Shown in pieces: positions 1 through 7,313 of a stretch of 64,000 nucleotides of DNA (position 1 is the first letter of the stretch; each line of letters begins with the position of its first letter). The stretch covers positions 4,030,001 through 4,094,000 of the forward strand of contig NZ_LR134356.1 of the NCBI RefSeq assembly GCF_900637195.1, in the 5' to 3' direction. The DNA is from Mycolicibacterium aurum (GTDB lineage Bacteria > Actinomycetota > Actinomycetes > Mycobacteriales > Mycobacteriaceae). A model generated the notes under the pieces. The model was not told the DNA's origin. It saw nothing but the letters and a program-made list of their open reading frames with translations, and searched no databases. The translations under genes and the position numbers were made by a program.

Positions 1-743
1 GGTAGGGACAGGTCCACCGGCGCGGGTCCGGCCTCGTTGATGACACCCATGTGCGCGTAGTAGGCGGGATAGTCGGACAGTCCCGCAAGCAGTTGGTCCA
101 CGTAGCCCTGCTCGTCACTGGTCAGGGCCGGGTTGGTGCGCAATTCGTCGGCGATGGTGGAGGCGTCGCCACTGGCCGGCGTGGCCGAGCAGAAGCTGCC
201 GAACCCGTGGGTCGGATACACCGCCGTGCCGGACGGCAGCACGTCGGCCAGTCGCCGCACCGAGTGGTACTGGGCGTGAGTCAATTCCTCAGTGTGGTCA
301 TCGCCCAGCAGATCGGTGCGCCCGGTGGTGCCGTGCAGCATCGACCCTCCGGTGAACACACCGTGGACCGTTCCCCCGTCGTCCTGCAGCGCATAGCTGA
401 CGTGGTGGTGGGTGTGGCCCGGAGTGTGGATGACCCGCAACCGAATTGATCCGGCATCGACGATGTCGCCATCGCGCGCCGGCCGCCGGTCGTAGGCGAC
501 GTCGTCGCCTGCCGGTACCACGTACTCCGCACCCGCCGTCTGTGATAGCTCAAGACCGCCCGTGACGTAGTCGTTGTGAATGTGTGTCTCGACCACGTGG
601 GTGATGCTCACCCCGCGTTCTTCGGCCAGTGCCAGAACCCGGTCGATGTCGCGCTGGGGGTCGACGACCACAGCGATACCGTCGTGGTCGACCAGGTAGC
701 TGCGGTCACCGAGGCCGGAGGTTTCGATGATCGATACGTGCAT
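1..743 (-). CDS. MBL-fold hydrolase of the MBL-rhodanese fusion type (C-terminus cut by window edge)
   Basis: The gene runs off the left edge, so only about 247 residues are visible. They form a metallo-beta-lactamase domain: the metal motif THIHNDYVTGG follows a typical VVDPQRD strand, with TPGHTHHHVS and a later YPTHG histidine. Relatives of this kind usually continue into one or two rhodanese domains and act on glutathione, mycothiol or CoA persulfides; that continuation is inferred, since it lies outside the window. The ATG at 743 is preceded by GGAAAGG. It is the last visible gene of a run DUF302, TSUP exporter, MBL protein on the minus strand, 22 nt after the exporter stop. It is a divergent paralogue of the protein at 3888-5267. 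Likely role: persulfide dioxygenase or sulfur-transfer enzyme in sulfide detoxification. Confidence 0.8.
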   Translation of the reverse strand, partial: MHVSIIETSGLGDRSYLVDHDGIAVVVDPQRDIDRVLALAEERGVSITHVVETHIHNDYVTGGLELSQTAGAEYVVPAGDDVAYDRRPARDGDIVDAGSIRLRVIHTPGHTHHHVSYALQDDGGTVHGVFTGGSMLHGTTGRTDLLGDDHTEELTHAQYHSVRRLADVLPSGTAVYPTHGFGSFCSATPASGDASTIADELRTNPALTSDEQGYVDQLLAGLSDYPAYYAHMGVINEAGPAPVDLSL

Positions 744-765
744 GCGTGACCCTTTCCAGGTGTGT

Positions 766-1539
766 TCAGTGCAGGAAGATCGTGTCGACCAGGACGTAGG
801 CCGCCACGACGAAGACGAGGTAGGCGAACCAGCGCTGCAGCCGCCCGGTGTCGAGTGTGGTGCCGTAGTGGCCCGCGACCAGGGAACCGACGATGGCCGT
901 GCCCACGAACGCCGCGGTGATCGGCCAGTCGATGCCTGCCCCGCCCAGGTGGGAGACCACGCCGGCGGCGGAGTTGGCGACGATGATGAGCAGTGAGGTG
1001 CCGATGGCGATCGGCATCTCCACACCGAGCATGAGGACCAGCGCCGGGATGATCAGGAATCCGCCGCCGACTCCGAACAAGCCGGTGAGCAGACCGACGA
1101 TGAACCCGGCCGGCAGAGATCGCGGTGCACACCGGCGCCAGTTGATGCCGCTGTCCCCGACGGTGCAGGCCGTGCCGGTGTCGCCCTTGTCCTGCAGCAT
1201 CCGCACTCCGGCCACCACCATCACGAGTGCGAAGCCGATCAGCAGTGCCGGCTGCGGCAGGTGCCTGCCGATCGCGGTGCCGAGAAAGGTCGCCGGGATG
1301 CCGGTCGCGGCGAAGATACCGGCGAGTCGCCACTGCACGTGATGGGCAAGGACTTTCGGCACTGCGCCGACTGCGGACGCGACGCCGATCACGATGAGGG
1401 ACATCGGGATCGCCTGGCTGATGTTGAGGCCGAGCACATAGACCAGCGCCGGGACGGCGAGAATGGATCCGCCGCCGCCGAGCAGGCCCAGCAGCACCCC
1501 GATCACGGCCCCCAGCGCGAGGGCGATTCCGAGGATCAT
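766..1539 (-). CDS. TSUP (TauE/SafE) family sulfite/sulfur-anion exporter
   Basis: A 257-residue membrane protein with the two-fold repeated layout of TauE/SafE permeases. The first half opens with LLGLLGGGGSILAVPAL and the second with LLTGLFGVGGGFLIIPAL, each a glycine-rich re-entrant motif followed by transmembrane helices. Family members export sulfite, thiosulfate or sulfoacetate across the cytoplasmic membrane. It sits between the DUF302 gene (34 nt upstream) and the MBL protein (22 nt downstream), so co-transcription is likely. In a sulfide-oxidising locus the natural cargo would be sulfite or thiosulfate made by persulfide dioxygenase; this is inference. A second member of the family lies at 6068-6943 in the divergent operon. 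Confidence 0.85.
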   Translation of the reverse strand: MILGIALALGAVIGVLLGLLGGGGSILAVPALVYVLGLNISQAIPMSLIVIGVASAVGAVPKVLAHHVQWRLAGIFAATGIPATFLGTAIGRHLPQPALLIGFALVMVVAGVRMLQDKGDTGTACTVGDSGINWRRCAPRSLPAGFIVGLLTGLFGVGGGFLIIPALVLMLGVEMPIAIGTSLLIIVANSAAGVVSHLGGAGIDWPITAAFVGTAIVGSLVAGHYGTTLDTGRLQRWFAYLVFVVAAYVLVDTIFLH

Positions 1540-1573
1540 GGCGCGCTCCCCGCCCGTGCCGTGCGGGCGTCGG

Positions 1574-1987
1574 TCACTCCGACGACGATGTCCGGGATAG
1601 CTCGTCGATGGCGGCGTGCAGCTTGGCGGAGGCGTCGTCGGCGACCGCCCGCAGTCCCGGCTGGTCGGCCACCTGCACCATCAGCTCAGGATCCATGGCG
1701 TCGATGATCACCATCCCGTCGCGGTCGGGGTCTGCCCGCACGACGACGTTGCACGGCAGCAGCAGACCGATCTGGCGATCCACGCCGACTGCACGGTGCG
1801 CCAGCGCCGGATTGCACGCGCCGAGGATCAGGTAGTCCTCCATGTCCTCGTCCAGCTTGGCCTTCAGTGTGGCCTTGACGTCGATCTCGGTGAGAACTCC
1901 AAATCCCTGTTCAGATAGTGCTTTTCGGGTCATCTCCACCGCGTCGTCGAACGATGCGCGCAGGCTGGTCGATATGGCGAGTGTCAT
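1574..1987 (-). CDS. DUF302 family protein
   Basis: A 137-residue soluble protein beginning MTLAISTSL. It shows the DUF302 pattern: an N-terminal strand and helix with ALSEQGFGVLTEIDV, a central LGACNPALAHRAV segment with the conserved Cys-Asn-Pro, then IGLLLPCNVVVRAD with a second cysteine. The frame stays open upstream, but the ATG at 1987 is chosen because AGGAAG lies 5-8 nt before it and the upstream translation has no family character. DUF302 proteins are often found beside thioredoxins, rhodaneses and sulfur exporters; their biochemical activity is not known to me. A candidate CstR operator lies at 2061-2078, about 75 nt upstream, so this is probably the first gene of its transcript. 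Confidence 0.8.
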   Translation of the reverse strand: MTLAISTSLRASFDDAVEMTRKALSEQGFGVLTEIDVKATLKAKLDEDMEDYLILGACNPALAHRAVGVDRQIGLLLPCNVVVRADPDRDGMVIIDAMDPELMVQVADQPGLRAVADDASAKLHAAIDELSRTSSSE

Positions 1988-2045
1988 GTCGGTCTTCCTT
2001 TCCCAAATTCGCAATGGAAGCGTCCTGCCGAGCGGATCGCCAAGC

Positions 2046-2243
2046 TCACCCCGTCCACAGATTACCCGTGGGGGTATCCGGGGTAAACCTCGGCATCTTT
2101 CGAGGTGCGGCGTCGCCGGGCGGCACCCGCTCACACAGACATCGTTGAGATGGAGGTATCGAGCGCATCACGTCGTCGGCGTGTTCTCCGCAACCGGCCC
2201 AGCCGGTCTTTCCACAGCGCGGGCACTTCTGGGGGTAGCACAT
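2046..2243 (-). CDS. Small cysteine-rich CGK/GCGxH protein, putative metal binder
   Basis: A 65-residue protein starting MCYPQKCPRCGKTGW and continuing GCGEHADDVMRSIPPSQRCLC. Six cysteines (C2, C7, C10, C18, C33, C35) and H21 are packed into the first 35 residues. I recognise this as a small actinobacterial and fungal family of the pattern CYPxxCxxCGKxTWxGCGxH; the function is unknown to me, and zinc, iron or copper binding is inferred from the spacing. The ATG at 2243 has GGACGG upstream and lies 25 nt after the thioredoxin stop, so it is read with thioredoxin and SQR. The tail after residue 40 is low in family character, and its DNA contains the operator at 2061-2078. Confidence 0.65.
   Translation of the reverse strand: MCYPQKCPRCGKTGWAGCGEHADDVMRSIPPSQRCLCERVPPGDAAPRKMPRFTPDTPTGNLWTG
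2061..2078. promoter_or_regulatory. Candidate CstR/CsoR-type operator before DUF302
   Basis: ATTACCCGTGGGGGTATC shares the TACC-N6-GGTA core and C-tract/G-tract symmetry of the four sites at 5311-5417. It lies 74 nt upstream of the DUF302 start, inside the 3' end of the small cysteine-rich gene, suggesting an internal promoter under the same repressor. Seen directly; regulation is inferred. Confidence 0.55.
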
Positions 2244-2268
2244 GGGATCCGTCCTTCGCGGTTGAGGA

Positions 2269-2628
2269 TCAGCGCCCGGCGGCGATCTTGGCGCGCACGT
2301 CGGCCATGTCGAGCGCCTTGATTCTGGTGATCAGGTCCTCGAGGGCCGCCGCGGGCATCGCGCCCGGTTGGCGGTGGACGAGCACGCCGTCACGGAACGC
2401 CATGATCGTCGGGATGGCCTGGATCTGCAGCGCCGCCGCCAGGTCCCGCTGCGCCTCGGTGTCGACCTTGGCATGAACGACGTCGGGATTCGACTGCGCC
2501 GATCGGTCGAAGACCGGCGCGAAGGCGCGACACGGACCGCACCAGGATGCCCAGAAGTCGACCAGCACGACGGGATTGTCCGCGACGGTGGATGCGAAGT
2601 CGGACGTCGTGAGATTGATTGTTGCCAT
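2269..2628 (-). CDS. Thioredoxin
   Basis: A 119-residue thioredoxin with the classical active site WCGPC at C30 and C33, preceded by VVLVDFWAS and followed by the cis-proline segment IPTIMAF. It reduces disulfides and can also reduce protein persulfides. The ATG at 2628 is chosen over upstream possibilities because AAAGGAAA precedes it. It follows SQR by 34 nt and precedes the small cysteine-rich gene by 25 nt, which places it in the SQR operon. In this setting it may release sulfide or recycle persulfidated rhodanese cysteines; that role is inferred from context. The usual housekeeping trxC is elsewhere in mycobacteria, so this is an accessory copy. Confidence 0.88.
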   Translation of the reverse strand: MATINLTTSDFASTVADNPVVLVDFWASWCGPCRAFAPVFDRSAQSNPDVVHAKVDTEAQRDLAAALQIQAIPTIMAFRDGVLVHRQPGAMPAAALEDLITRIKALDMADVRAKIAAGR

Positions 2629-2662
2629 TGAGGTTTCCTTTCGTGGTGAATTGGGCGAATGT

Positions 2663-3865
2663 CTACGCAAGGCCCTTCAGCATCAGGTTCCAGTACATGA
2701 ACGGAAGCCCGTATTTCTTGAGGTACCAGTACGCCCGGTGCGGCGTCGTGGGGTCGAGAATCGGGAACGAGGGCTCGAGGTTGAGGTCATAGTCGAACTC
2801 GGCGAGCAGCATTGCGTGCGACGACGTCACGATCGGGCACGACGAGTACCCGTCGTAGGACGCGCGCAACGGTTGACCGGTCACGAGTGCGTCGATGTTG
2901 TCGACGACCACCGGTGCCTGCTTGCGGATCGCCGCTCCGGTCTTCGAGTTCGGCGACGAACCGGCGTCACCGAGGCTGAATACGTTGGGGTAGCGCACAT
3001 GCTGCATGGTGTGCTTGTCGATCTCCACGTAACCTGCCGCATCGCCGGTGGACAGCGGACTCGATTTGATCCAGTCCGGAGCCGACTGACGTGGCACGGC
3101 GTGCAGCACGTCATACGGCAACATCGTGTCGGTTCCGCCCGGCCCGACGCTGGTGATGCCCACCTTGCGCGACGCCGCGTCCACCATGGTCACCTCGGAG
3201 TTGGTGTGCAGTGTGATGCCGTAGTCGGCGATGACGGTGTCGAGGCTGTCGGCGATGGCGGGTATTCCGAAGGGCCTTGCGCCGGGCATGACGAGGTGGA
3301 CGTCGATATCCTGCAGTACTCCTTGGCTTCTCCAGTAGTCGGACGCCAGATAGGCGATCTTCTGTGGAGCCCCGGCGCACTTGATCGCACCGGAGGGCAC
3401 GGTGAACACCGCGGTCCCGGACCGCAGGCTGCGGATGTAATCCCAGGTGCGTGGCGCGAGGTCGAACCGGTAGTTCGACGACACCCCGTCATGACCCAGG
3501 GCATCCTCGAGCCCCTCGGTGCTCTTCCAGTCGAGCTGGATGCCGGGACACACGACCAGCACGTCATAGGCGTAGGTGGTGCCGTCGGCGCACGTGACCG
3601 TGTTGTCGGCGGGCTCAACGGCGCTGGCGCGGTTCTTGATCCACGTCGCACCTTTGGGCATGACCGAGGACTCGGGTCGCTCGGTGGACGAAGCCTTCGC
3701 CTGACCACCGCCGACAAGCGTCCACAGCGGCTGGTAGTAATGCGCGCTGGACGGTTCGATCACCGCGACGTCCGAATAGCCCTTGCGCAGCAGCCGAGCC
3801 GCGACGGTGATGCCGGCGGTCCCACCGCCGACGATCAGGATCTGGTGTTTGGCCTTGATGGTCAT
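2663..3865 (-). CDS. sqr: Sulfide:quinone oxidoreductase
   Basis: A 400-residue FAD enzyme that oxidises hydrogen sulfide to sulfane sulfur and passes the electrons to menaquinone at the cytoplasmic membrane. The Rossmann motif IVGGGTAGI lies at residues 11-19. The two catalytic cysteines of type II SQR, as in human SQOR, are visible: C163 in IKCAGAPQK and C343 in YSSCPIVT. The FAD-binding SLGDAGSSPNSK segment is at about 297-308. The C-terminus ends with YWYLKKYGLPFMYWNLMLKGLA-type amphipathic sequence, expected for membrane docking. The ATG at 3865 fits the homologous N-terminus MTIKAKHQILIVGGG. It lies 22 nt after the CstB-like gene stop. SQR product would be transferred to a low-molecular-weight thiol and then oxidised by that dioxygenase. 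Confidence 0.92.
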   Translation of the reverse strand: MTIKAKHQILIVGGGTAGITVAARLLRKGYSDVAVIEPSSAHYYQPLWTLVGGGQAKASSTERPESSVMPKGATWIKNRASAVEPADNTVTCADGTTYAYDVLVVCPGIQLDWKSTEGLEDALGHDGVSSNYRFDLAPRTWDYIRSLRSGTAVFTVPSGAIKCAGAPQKIAYLASDYWRSQGVLQDIDVHLVMPGARPFGIPAIADSLDTVIADYGITLHTNSEVTMVDAASRKVGITSVGPGGTDTMLPYDVLHAVPRQSAPDWIKSSPLSTGDAAGYVEIDKHTMQHVRYPNVFSLGDAGSSPNSKTGAAIRKQAPVVVDNIDALVTGQPLRASYDGYSSCPIVTSSHAMLLAEFDYDLNLEPSFPILDPTTPHRAYWYLKKYGLPFMYWNLMLKGLA

Positions 3866-3887
3866 CTGATCTGTCTCCTGCTGCCGG

Positions 3888-5267
3888 TCACGCGTTCTGG
3901 ATCGCGTCGGCCCAGGCGCCGTAGCCGCCCAGGATGTCGCTGACGTCGGTGAAGCCGTGTTTGCGCAGCAGGCTGGCTGCGACCGAGGACCGATAGCCAC
4001 CGGCGCAGTACACGACGGTCGGCGCGGTGGGATCCAGTTCACCCAGGCGAGCCGGCAATTGGCCCACCGGGATCAGGATCGCGTTCGGGATGGCACCGGC
4101 CTCGACCTCGCCCGGATTGCGGACGTCGACGATCTGCAGCCCGTCGATCTGCGCCGAGCGCTCGTCGAAGGCCTTGGCTGTCAGTCGCGACGCCACCTGC
4201 ACGTCGCCGCGGTGTTCGAACATCACCTCGAACGGTTTGTCGAGGTAGCCGATCACCCGGTCGAAGCCGATGCGGGCGAGGCGGTTCTTGCCTTCCAATT
4301 CCTGGCCCGGCTCGGTGAAGAGCACGATGTCGACGGCGGAGGGCAGTACGGATCCGGCGAACTCGGCGTAGCGGCCTTCGAGGCCGATGTTGATCGCATG
4401 GCGCAGGTGTCCGAGTGCGAACTCTTCGGGGTTGCGGCCGTCGACCAGCACCGCTCCCCCGCTGATCGCGCTGAGAACCTGCTCGTACGTCATCGCCGTC
4501 GGCATTTTGGTCTCATCGAGCAATTCGCGGTCTTTGCGATTGAGGATCGCGTCGTAGACGAAGTAGCCCGGGGCCGGTGGCTGGCCCTCGGTGACCAGAT
4601 TCATGAACGTGGCCTTGTCCGGGGCGCGCAGCGCGTAATTGGTGGCCTTCTGGTCGCCCATGGTCGACCAGAGGTCGGTGGAGAGGTTCTTCCCGCAGGC
4701 CGAACCTGCGCCGTGTGCCGGATACACCCGGGTGGCGTCGGGCAGGGTCATCAACTTGTTGTGCAGTGAGTCGTAGAGCTTGTCGGCAAGTTCTTCACGG
4801 GTGAAGCCGATCGAGGCCAACAGGTCGGGCCGGCCGACGTCGCCGATGAACAGCGCATCCCCGGTCAGTACGCCGTAGGGAACCTTGTCGTCGGCGTGTT
4901 CGTAGACCACGATGCTCAGCGACTCCGGCGTGTGCCCCGGTGTGTGGCGGAACTCCAGCGTCACCTCTCCCAGCGAATAGCGTTCGCCGTCGGCGACGCC
5001 CATCGACTCGAACTCGGTCTCGGCGACGGAGGAGAAGACGATCTTCGCGCCGGTAGCCTTCGCCAGCTCCAGGTGACCGGAGAGGAAGTCAGCGTGAAAG
5101 TGGGTCTCGATCACCAGCTCGATGGTGAGGCCCAGCTCCTCGGCGTCGGCCAGGTACTCGGACACGTCACGTTGCGGGTCGACAACTACTGCACGCCTGG
5201 TGGTTTCATCGGCAATCAGGTACGACGCGTGCGACAGGCAGTCCAGGTAGTACTGGATGAACTTCAT
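3888..5267 (-). CDS. cstB: CstB-like persulfide dioxygenase with two rhodanese domains
   Basis: A 459-residue three-domain protein. Residues 1 to about 240 are an MBL-fold persulfide dioxygenase with H56-x-H58-x-D60; the residue after D60 is Phe, which fits the mononuclear iron site of ETHE1-like enzymes. Residues about 255-345 are a rhodanese-like domain whose active-site loop reads LFTEPGQE and has no cysteine. Residues about 365-455 are a second rhodanese domain with loop YCAGGYRSS and nucleophile C421. This order of dioxygenase, pseudo-rhodanese and active rhodanese is that of S. aureus CstB, which turns persulfides into thiosulfate. It is the first gene of the minus-strand operon, directly downstream of four operator-like palindromes, and is followed by sqr after 22 nt. 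Confidence 0.9.
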   Translation of the reverse strand: MKFIQYYLDCLSHASYLIADETTRRAVVVDPQRDVSEYLADAEELGLTIELVIETHFHADFLSGHLELAKATGAKIVFSSVAETEFESMGVADGERYSLGEVTLEFRHTPGHTPESLSIVVYEHADDKVPYGVLTGDALFIGDVGRPDLLASIGFTREELADKLYDSLHNKLMTLPDATRVYPAHGAGSACGKNLSTDLWSTMGDQKATNYALRAPDKATFMNLVTEGQPPAPGYFVYDAILNRKDRELLDETKMPTAMTYEQVLSAISGGAVLVDGRNPEEFALGHLRHAINIGLEGRYAEFAGSVLPSAVDIVLFTEPGQELEGKNRLARIGFDRVIGYLDKPFEVMFEHRGDVQVASRLTAKAFDERSAQIDGLQIVDVRNPGEVEAGAIPNAILIPVGQLPARLGELDPTAPTVVYCAGGYRSSVAASLLRKHGFTDVSDILGGYGAWADAIQNA

Positions 5268-5310
5268 GTCCTCAGTCCTCTCATTCGGGTGGGCTACGCC
5301 ATCCTGACAT

Positions 5311-5326
5311 ATACCCCTATGGGTAT
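5311..5326. promoter_or_regulatory. Candidate CstR operator 1
   Basis: ATACCCCTATGGGTAT is a near-perfect inverted repeat about 45 nt upstream of the CstB-like start. It has the AT-flanked C-tract/G-tract form recognised by CsoR/CstR repressors. Confidence 0.65.
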
Positions 5327-5332
5327 GTCAAC

Positions 5333-5346
5333 TACCCCGGGGGGTA
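5333..5346. promoter_or_regulatory. Candidate CstR operator 2
   Basis: TACCCCGGGGGGTA is a near-perfect palindrome centred 21 nt from operator 1, two helical turns away on the same DNA face. Confidence 0.6.
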
Positions 5347-5365
5347 TCTGATTCCCACCTTGACA

Positions 5366-5381
5366 ATACCGGTGGGGGTAT
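5366..5381. promoter_or_regulatory. Candidate CstR operator 3
   Basis: ATACCGGTGGGGGTAT keeps the ATACC and GGTAT ends of the other sites. It overlaps a TTGACA-like hexamer (ttgaca, 5360-5365) that could be the -35 box of the plus-strand operon; the spacing fits, but the -10 is not clear. Confidence 0.6.
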
Positions 5382-5401
5382 ATCTATCATCAGGTATCAA
5401 C

Positions 5402-5417
5402 ATACCCCTGGCGGTAT
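5402..5417. promoter_or_regulatory. Candidate CstR operator 4
   Basis: ATACCCCTGGCGGTAT lies about 55 nt before the start of the rhodanese-DUF2892 gene and is centred 36 nt from operator 3. With sites 1-3 it covers the whole divergent promoter region. Confidence 0.6.
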
Positions 5418-5471
5418 CAAAGACGTAGAGGCTTTGGTCACCGCCGGCCAGCCGGAAGGACCCCCACCGCC

Positions 5472-6062
5472 ATGACATCCGCCGCCACGATCGATTCGCA
5501 GAACCTCAGCGAGCGCATGGGTTCGGCCGCGCCGCCACGGGTCCTCGATGTACGGACGCCGGGCGAATTCGAGACCGCCCACATCGCCGGCGCCTACAAC
5601 GTGCCCCTCGATCTGTTGCGAGAGCACCGAGACGAGATCATCGCGCACCTCGACGACGAGGTGGTGCTGGTGTGCCGCTCCGGGCAGCGCGCCGCGCAGG
5701 CCGAGGAATCTCTGCGCAATGCCGGCCTGGCCCACGTGCACATCCTCGATGGCGGCATCGTGGCCTGGGAGGCAGCCGGTTTCGCGGTCAACCGCGGCAC
5801 CCAACGCTGGGATCTCGAGCGGCAGGTCCGCCTCGTCGCCGGATCGGTCGTGCTGACCAGCATCCTGGGCAGCATCGCCGCACCCAAACTCAAGTGGGTT
5901 GCCGGCGCGATCGGTGGCGGTCTCACGTTCGCCGCGCTGTCGAACACCTGCGCGATGGGCATGCTGCTGTCCAAGCTGCCCTACAACCGGGGAGCCACCT
6001 GCGACGCTGCGACTGTCGTGGCCCAACTCGTCGGATCGCCCGCCGCCCCGAAGGTCCGGTAA
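5472..6062 (+). CDS. Rhodanese-DUF2892 membrane sulfurtransferase (YgaP type)
   Basis: A 196-residue protein with a rhodanese domain in residues 1-105, active loop CRSGQRA with nucleophile C68, followed by a DUF2892 region (about 115-190) with two hydrophobic helices and a conserved NTCAMGMLLSKLPYN segment. E. coli YgaP has this architecture and is a membrane-anchored sulfurtransferase. The start codon follows GGAAGGACCCCCACCGCC, an upstream purine-rich site. It is the first gene of the plus-strand operon, with the second TSUP exporter starting 5 nt after its stop. Likely role: receiving sulfane sulfur at the membrane and handing it on to an acceptor. In the S. aureus cst operon the comparable position is taken by CstA, which is a different fusion. 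Confidence 0.88.
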   Translation: MTSAATIDSQNLSERMGSAAPPRVLDVRTPGEFETAHIAGAYNVPLDLLREHRDEIIAHLDDEVVLVCRSGQRAAQAEESLRNAGLAHVHILDGGIVAWEAAGFAVNRGTQRWDLERQVRLVAGSVVLTSILGSIAAPKLKWVAGAIGGGLTFAALSNTCAMGMLLSKLPYNRGATCDAATVVAQLVGSPAAPKVR

Positions 6063-6067
6063 CCGTC

Positions 6068-6943
6068 ATGATTGCGTTGACTGTCGGCCTGGCCGTCTTC
6101 GTCGGCATCGCACTGGGCCTGCTCGGCGGCGGCGGCTCGATCCTGACCGTCCCGCTGCTGGCGTATGTCGCCGGCATGGACGCCAAGCAGGCCATCGCCA
6201 CCTCCCTGCTGGTGGTCGGCGTGACCAGCGCGGTCGGCGCCGTCTCCCACGCCCGCGCCGGCCGGGTGCAGTGGCGCACCGGCCTGATCTTCGGAGCAGC
6301 CGGCATGGCCGGCGCCTACGGCGGTGGCCTGCTGGCCCGGTTCATCCCGGGCACCGTGCTGCTCATCGGCTTCGCGGTCATGATGATCGCCACCGCCGTC
6401 GCAATGCTGCGTGGACGCAAGAATGTCCACGCCGCCGACGGCACCCACCGGATGCCGATCCCGAAGATCATCGCGGAGGGCCTGGTGGTCGGGTTGGTCA
6501 CGGGGCTCGTCGGCGCCGGTGGCGGGTTCCTGGTGGTGCCCGCTCTGGCTCTGCTGGGCGGGCTGTCCATGCCCGTCGCGGTCGGCACCTCGCTGGTGGT
6601 GATCGCCATGAAGTCGTTCGCCGGCCTGGCCGGTTACCTCTCCAGCGTGCAGATCGACTGGCCGCTGGCGCTGGCGGTGACCGCCGCGGCGGTCGCGGGG
6701 GCGTTGATCGGCGCACGCCTGACCGCGATGGTGGACCCGGACGCGCTGCGCAAGGCTTTCGGCTGGTTCGTTCTCGGGATGTCCTCGGTCATCCTCGGCC
6801 AGGAGATCCACCTCGCTGCCGGCATCACGGCGGCGGCGCTGACCGCGGTCGCGTTGGCGATGTATCTGGCCTGCAGTCGAATTCAGTTCTGTCCACTCCG
6901 CCACCTGGTCGGCACCCACCGGGCGGGCGCGGCAGCGGCGTGA
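6068..6943 (+). CDS. TSUP (TauE/SafE) family sulfur-anion exporter, second copy
   Basis: A 291-residue polytopic membrane protein with the duplicated TauE/SafE signature: LGLLGGGGSILTVPLLAYVAG near the N-terminus and VTGLVGAGGGFLVVPALALLGG in the second half. Expected to export sulfite or thiosulfate. The ATG at 6068 lies 5 nt after the rhodanese stop, so translation is probably coupled; the frame continues open upstream inside the rhodanese gene, but that part has no family character. It is about 45 residues of extra C-terminal sequence longer than, and clearly diverged from, the copy at 766-1539. Having one exporter in each divergent operon suggests different cargo or added capacity; this is inference. 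Confidence 0.85.
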   Translation: MIALTVGLAVFVGIALGLLGGGGSILTVPLLAYVAGMDAKQAIATSLLVVGVTSAVGAVSHARAGRVQWRTGLIFGAAGMAGAYGGGLLARFIPGTVLLIGFAVMMIATAVAMLRGRKNVHAADGTHRMPIPKIIAEGLVVGLVTGLVGAGGGFLVVPALALLGGLSMPVAVGTSLVVIAMKSFAGLAGYLSSVQIDWPLALAVTAAAVAGALIGARLTAMVDPDALRKAFGWFVLGMSSVILGQEIHLAAGITAAALTAVALAMYLACSRIQFCPLRHLVGTHRAGAAAA

Positions 6944-6964
6944 GGCCGGTCCCCCACAGTCAGA

Positions 6965-6982
6965 TACCACCGGGGTGCGGTA
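6965..6982. promoter_or_regulatory. Possible weak CstR operator before the repressor gene
   Basis: TACC-N10-GGTA with a central CCGGGG lies 35 nt before the CsoR-family gene. It resembles the stronger sites but has longer spacing, so autoregulation from here is only a possibility. Confidence 0.25.
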
Positions 6983-7016
6983 GCGCATCCCCGTCACAGG
7001 GAAGAAGGACAGTCCG

Positions 7017-7286
7017 ATGGTTGGCGACCACGACAGCATCGCACCGGTACTCAACCGGTTGCGGCGCGCACAAGGGCAACTCGCCGGGGTCATCTCGATG
7101 ATCGAGCAGGGCCGCGATTGCGCGGACATCGTCACCCAGCTGGCGGCGGTGTCACGAGCGCTCGACAGAGCCGGCTTCAAGATCGTCGCCACCGGCCTGC
7201 GGGACTGCATCGCCGGTGACGGCGCCGGCAGTGCGAAACCGATGACCGAAGCCGAGCTGGAGAAGCTGTTCCTGGCACTGGCCTGA
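7017..7286 (+). CDS. cstR: CsoR-family transcriptional repressor, CstR-like persulfide sensor
   Basis: An 89-residue all-helical DUF156 protein: RLRRAQGQLAGVISMIEQGRDC, then IVTQLAAVSRAL. Copper-sensing CsoR proteins use Cys-His-Cys; here C35 and C64 are present, 29 residues apart as in S. aureus CstR (C31/C60), but the histidine four residues before the second cysteine is replaced by glycine. That pattern indicates sensing of persulfides by Cys-Cys polysulfide crosslinking rather than copper binding. AAGGA lies upstream of the ATG. It closes the plus-strand operon, 73 nt after the exporter, and is followed by a strong hairpin. The proposed operators are the five palindromes listed at 2061-2078 and 5311-5417. 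Confidence 0.85.
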   Translation: MVGDHDSIAPVLNRLRRAQGQLAGVISMIEQGRDCADIVTQLAAVSRALDRAGFKIVATGLRDCIAGDGAGSAKPMTEAELEKLFLALA

Positions 7287-7313
7287 CGTCGATCGTCCTG
7301 TGCATCAACGAAA

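Noticed and set aside
5672..6067. N-terminal extension of the second TSUP exporter
   Set aside because: It is a shifted frame inside the rhodanese-DUF2892 gene; the ATG at 6068 gives a proper first membrane helix.
7017..7286. Copper-sensing CsoR
   Set aside because: The histidine needed for the Cys-His-Cys copper site is glycine, and no copper gene is nearby; the gene context is sulfur.
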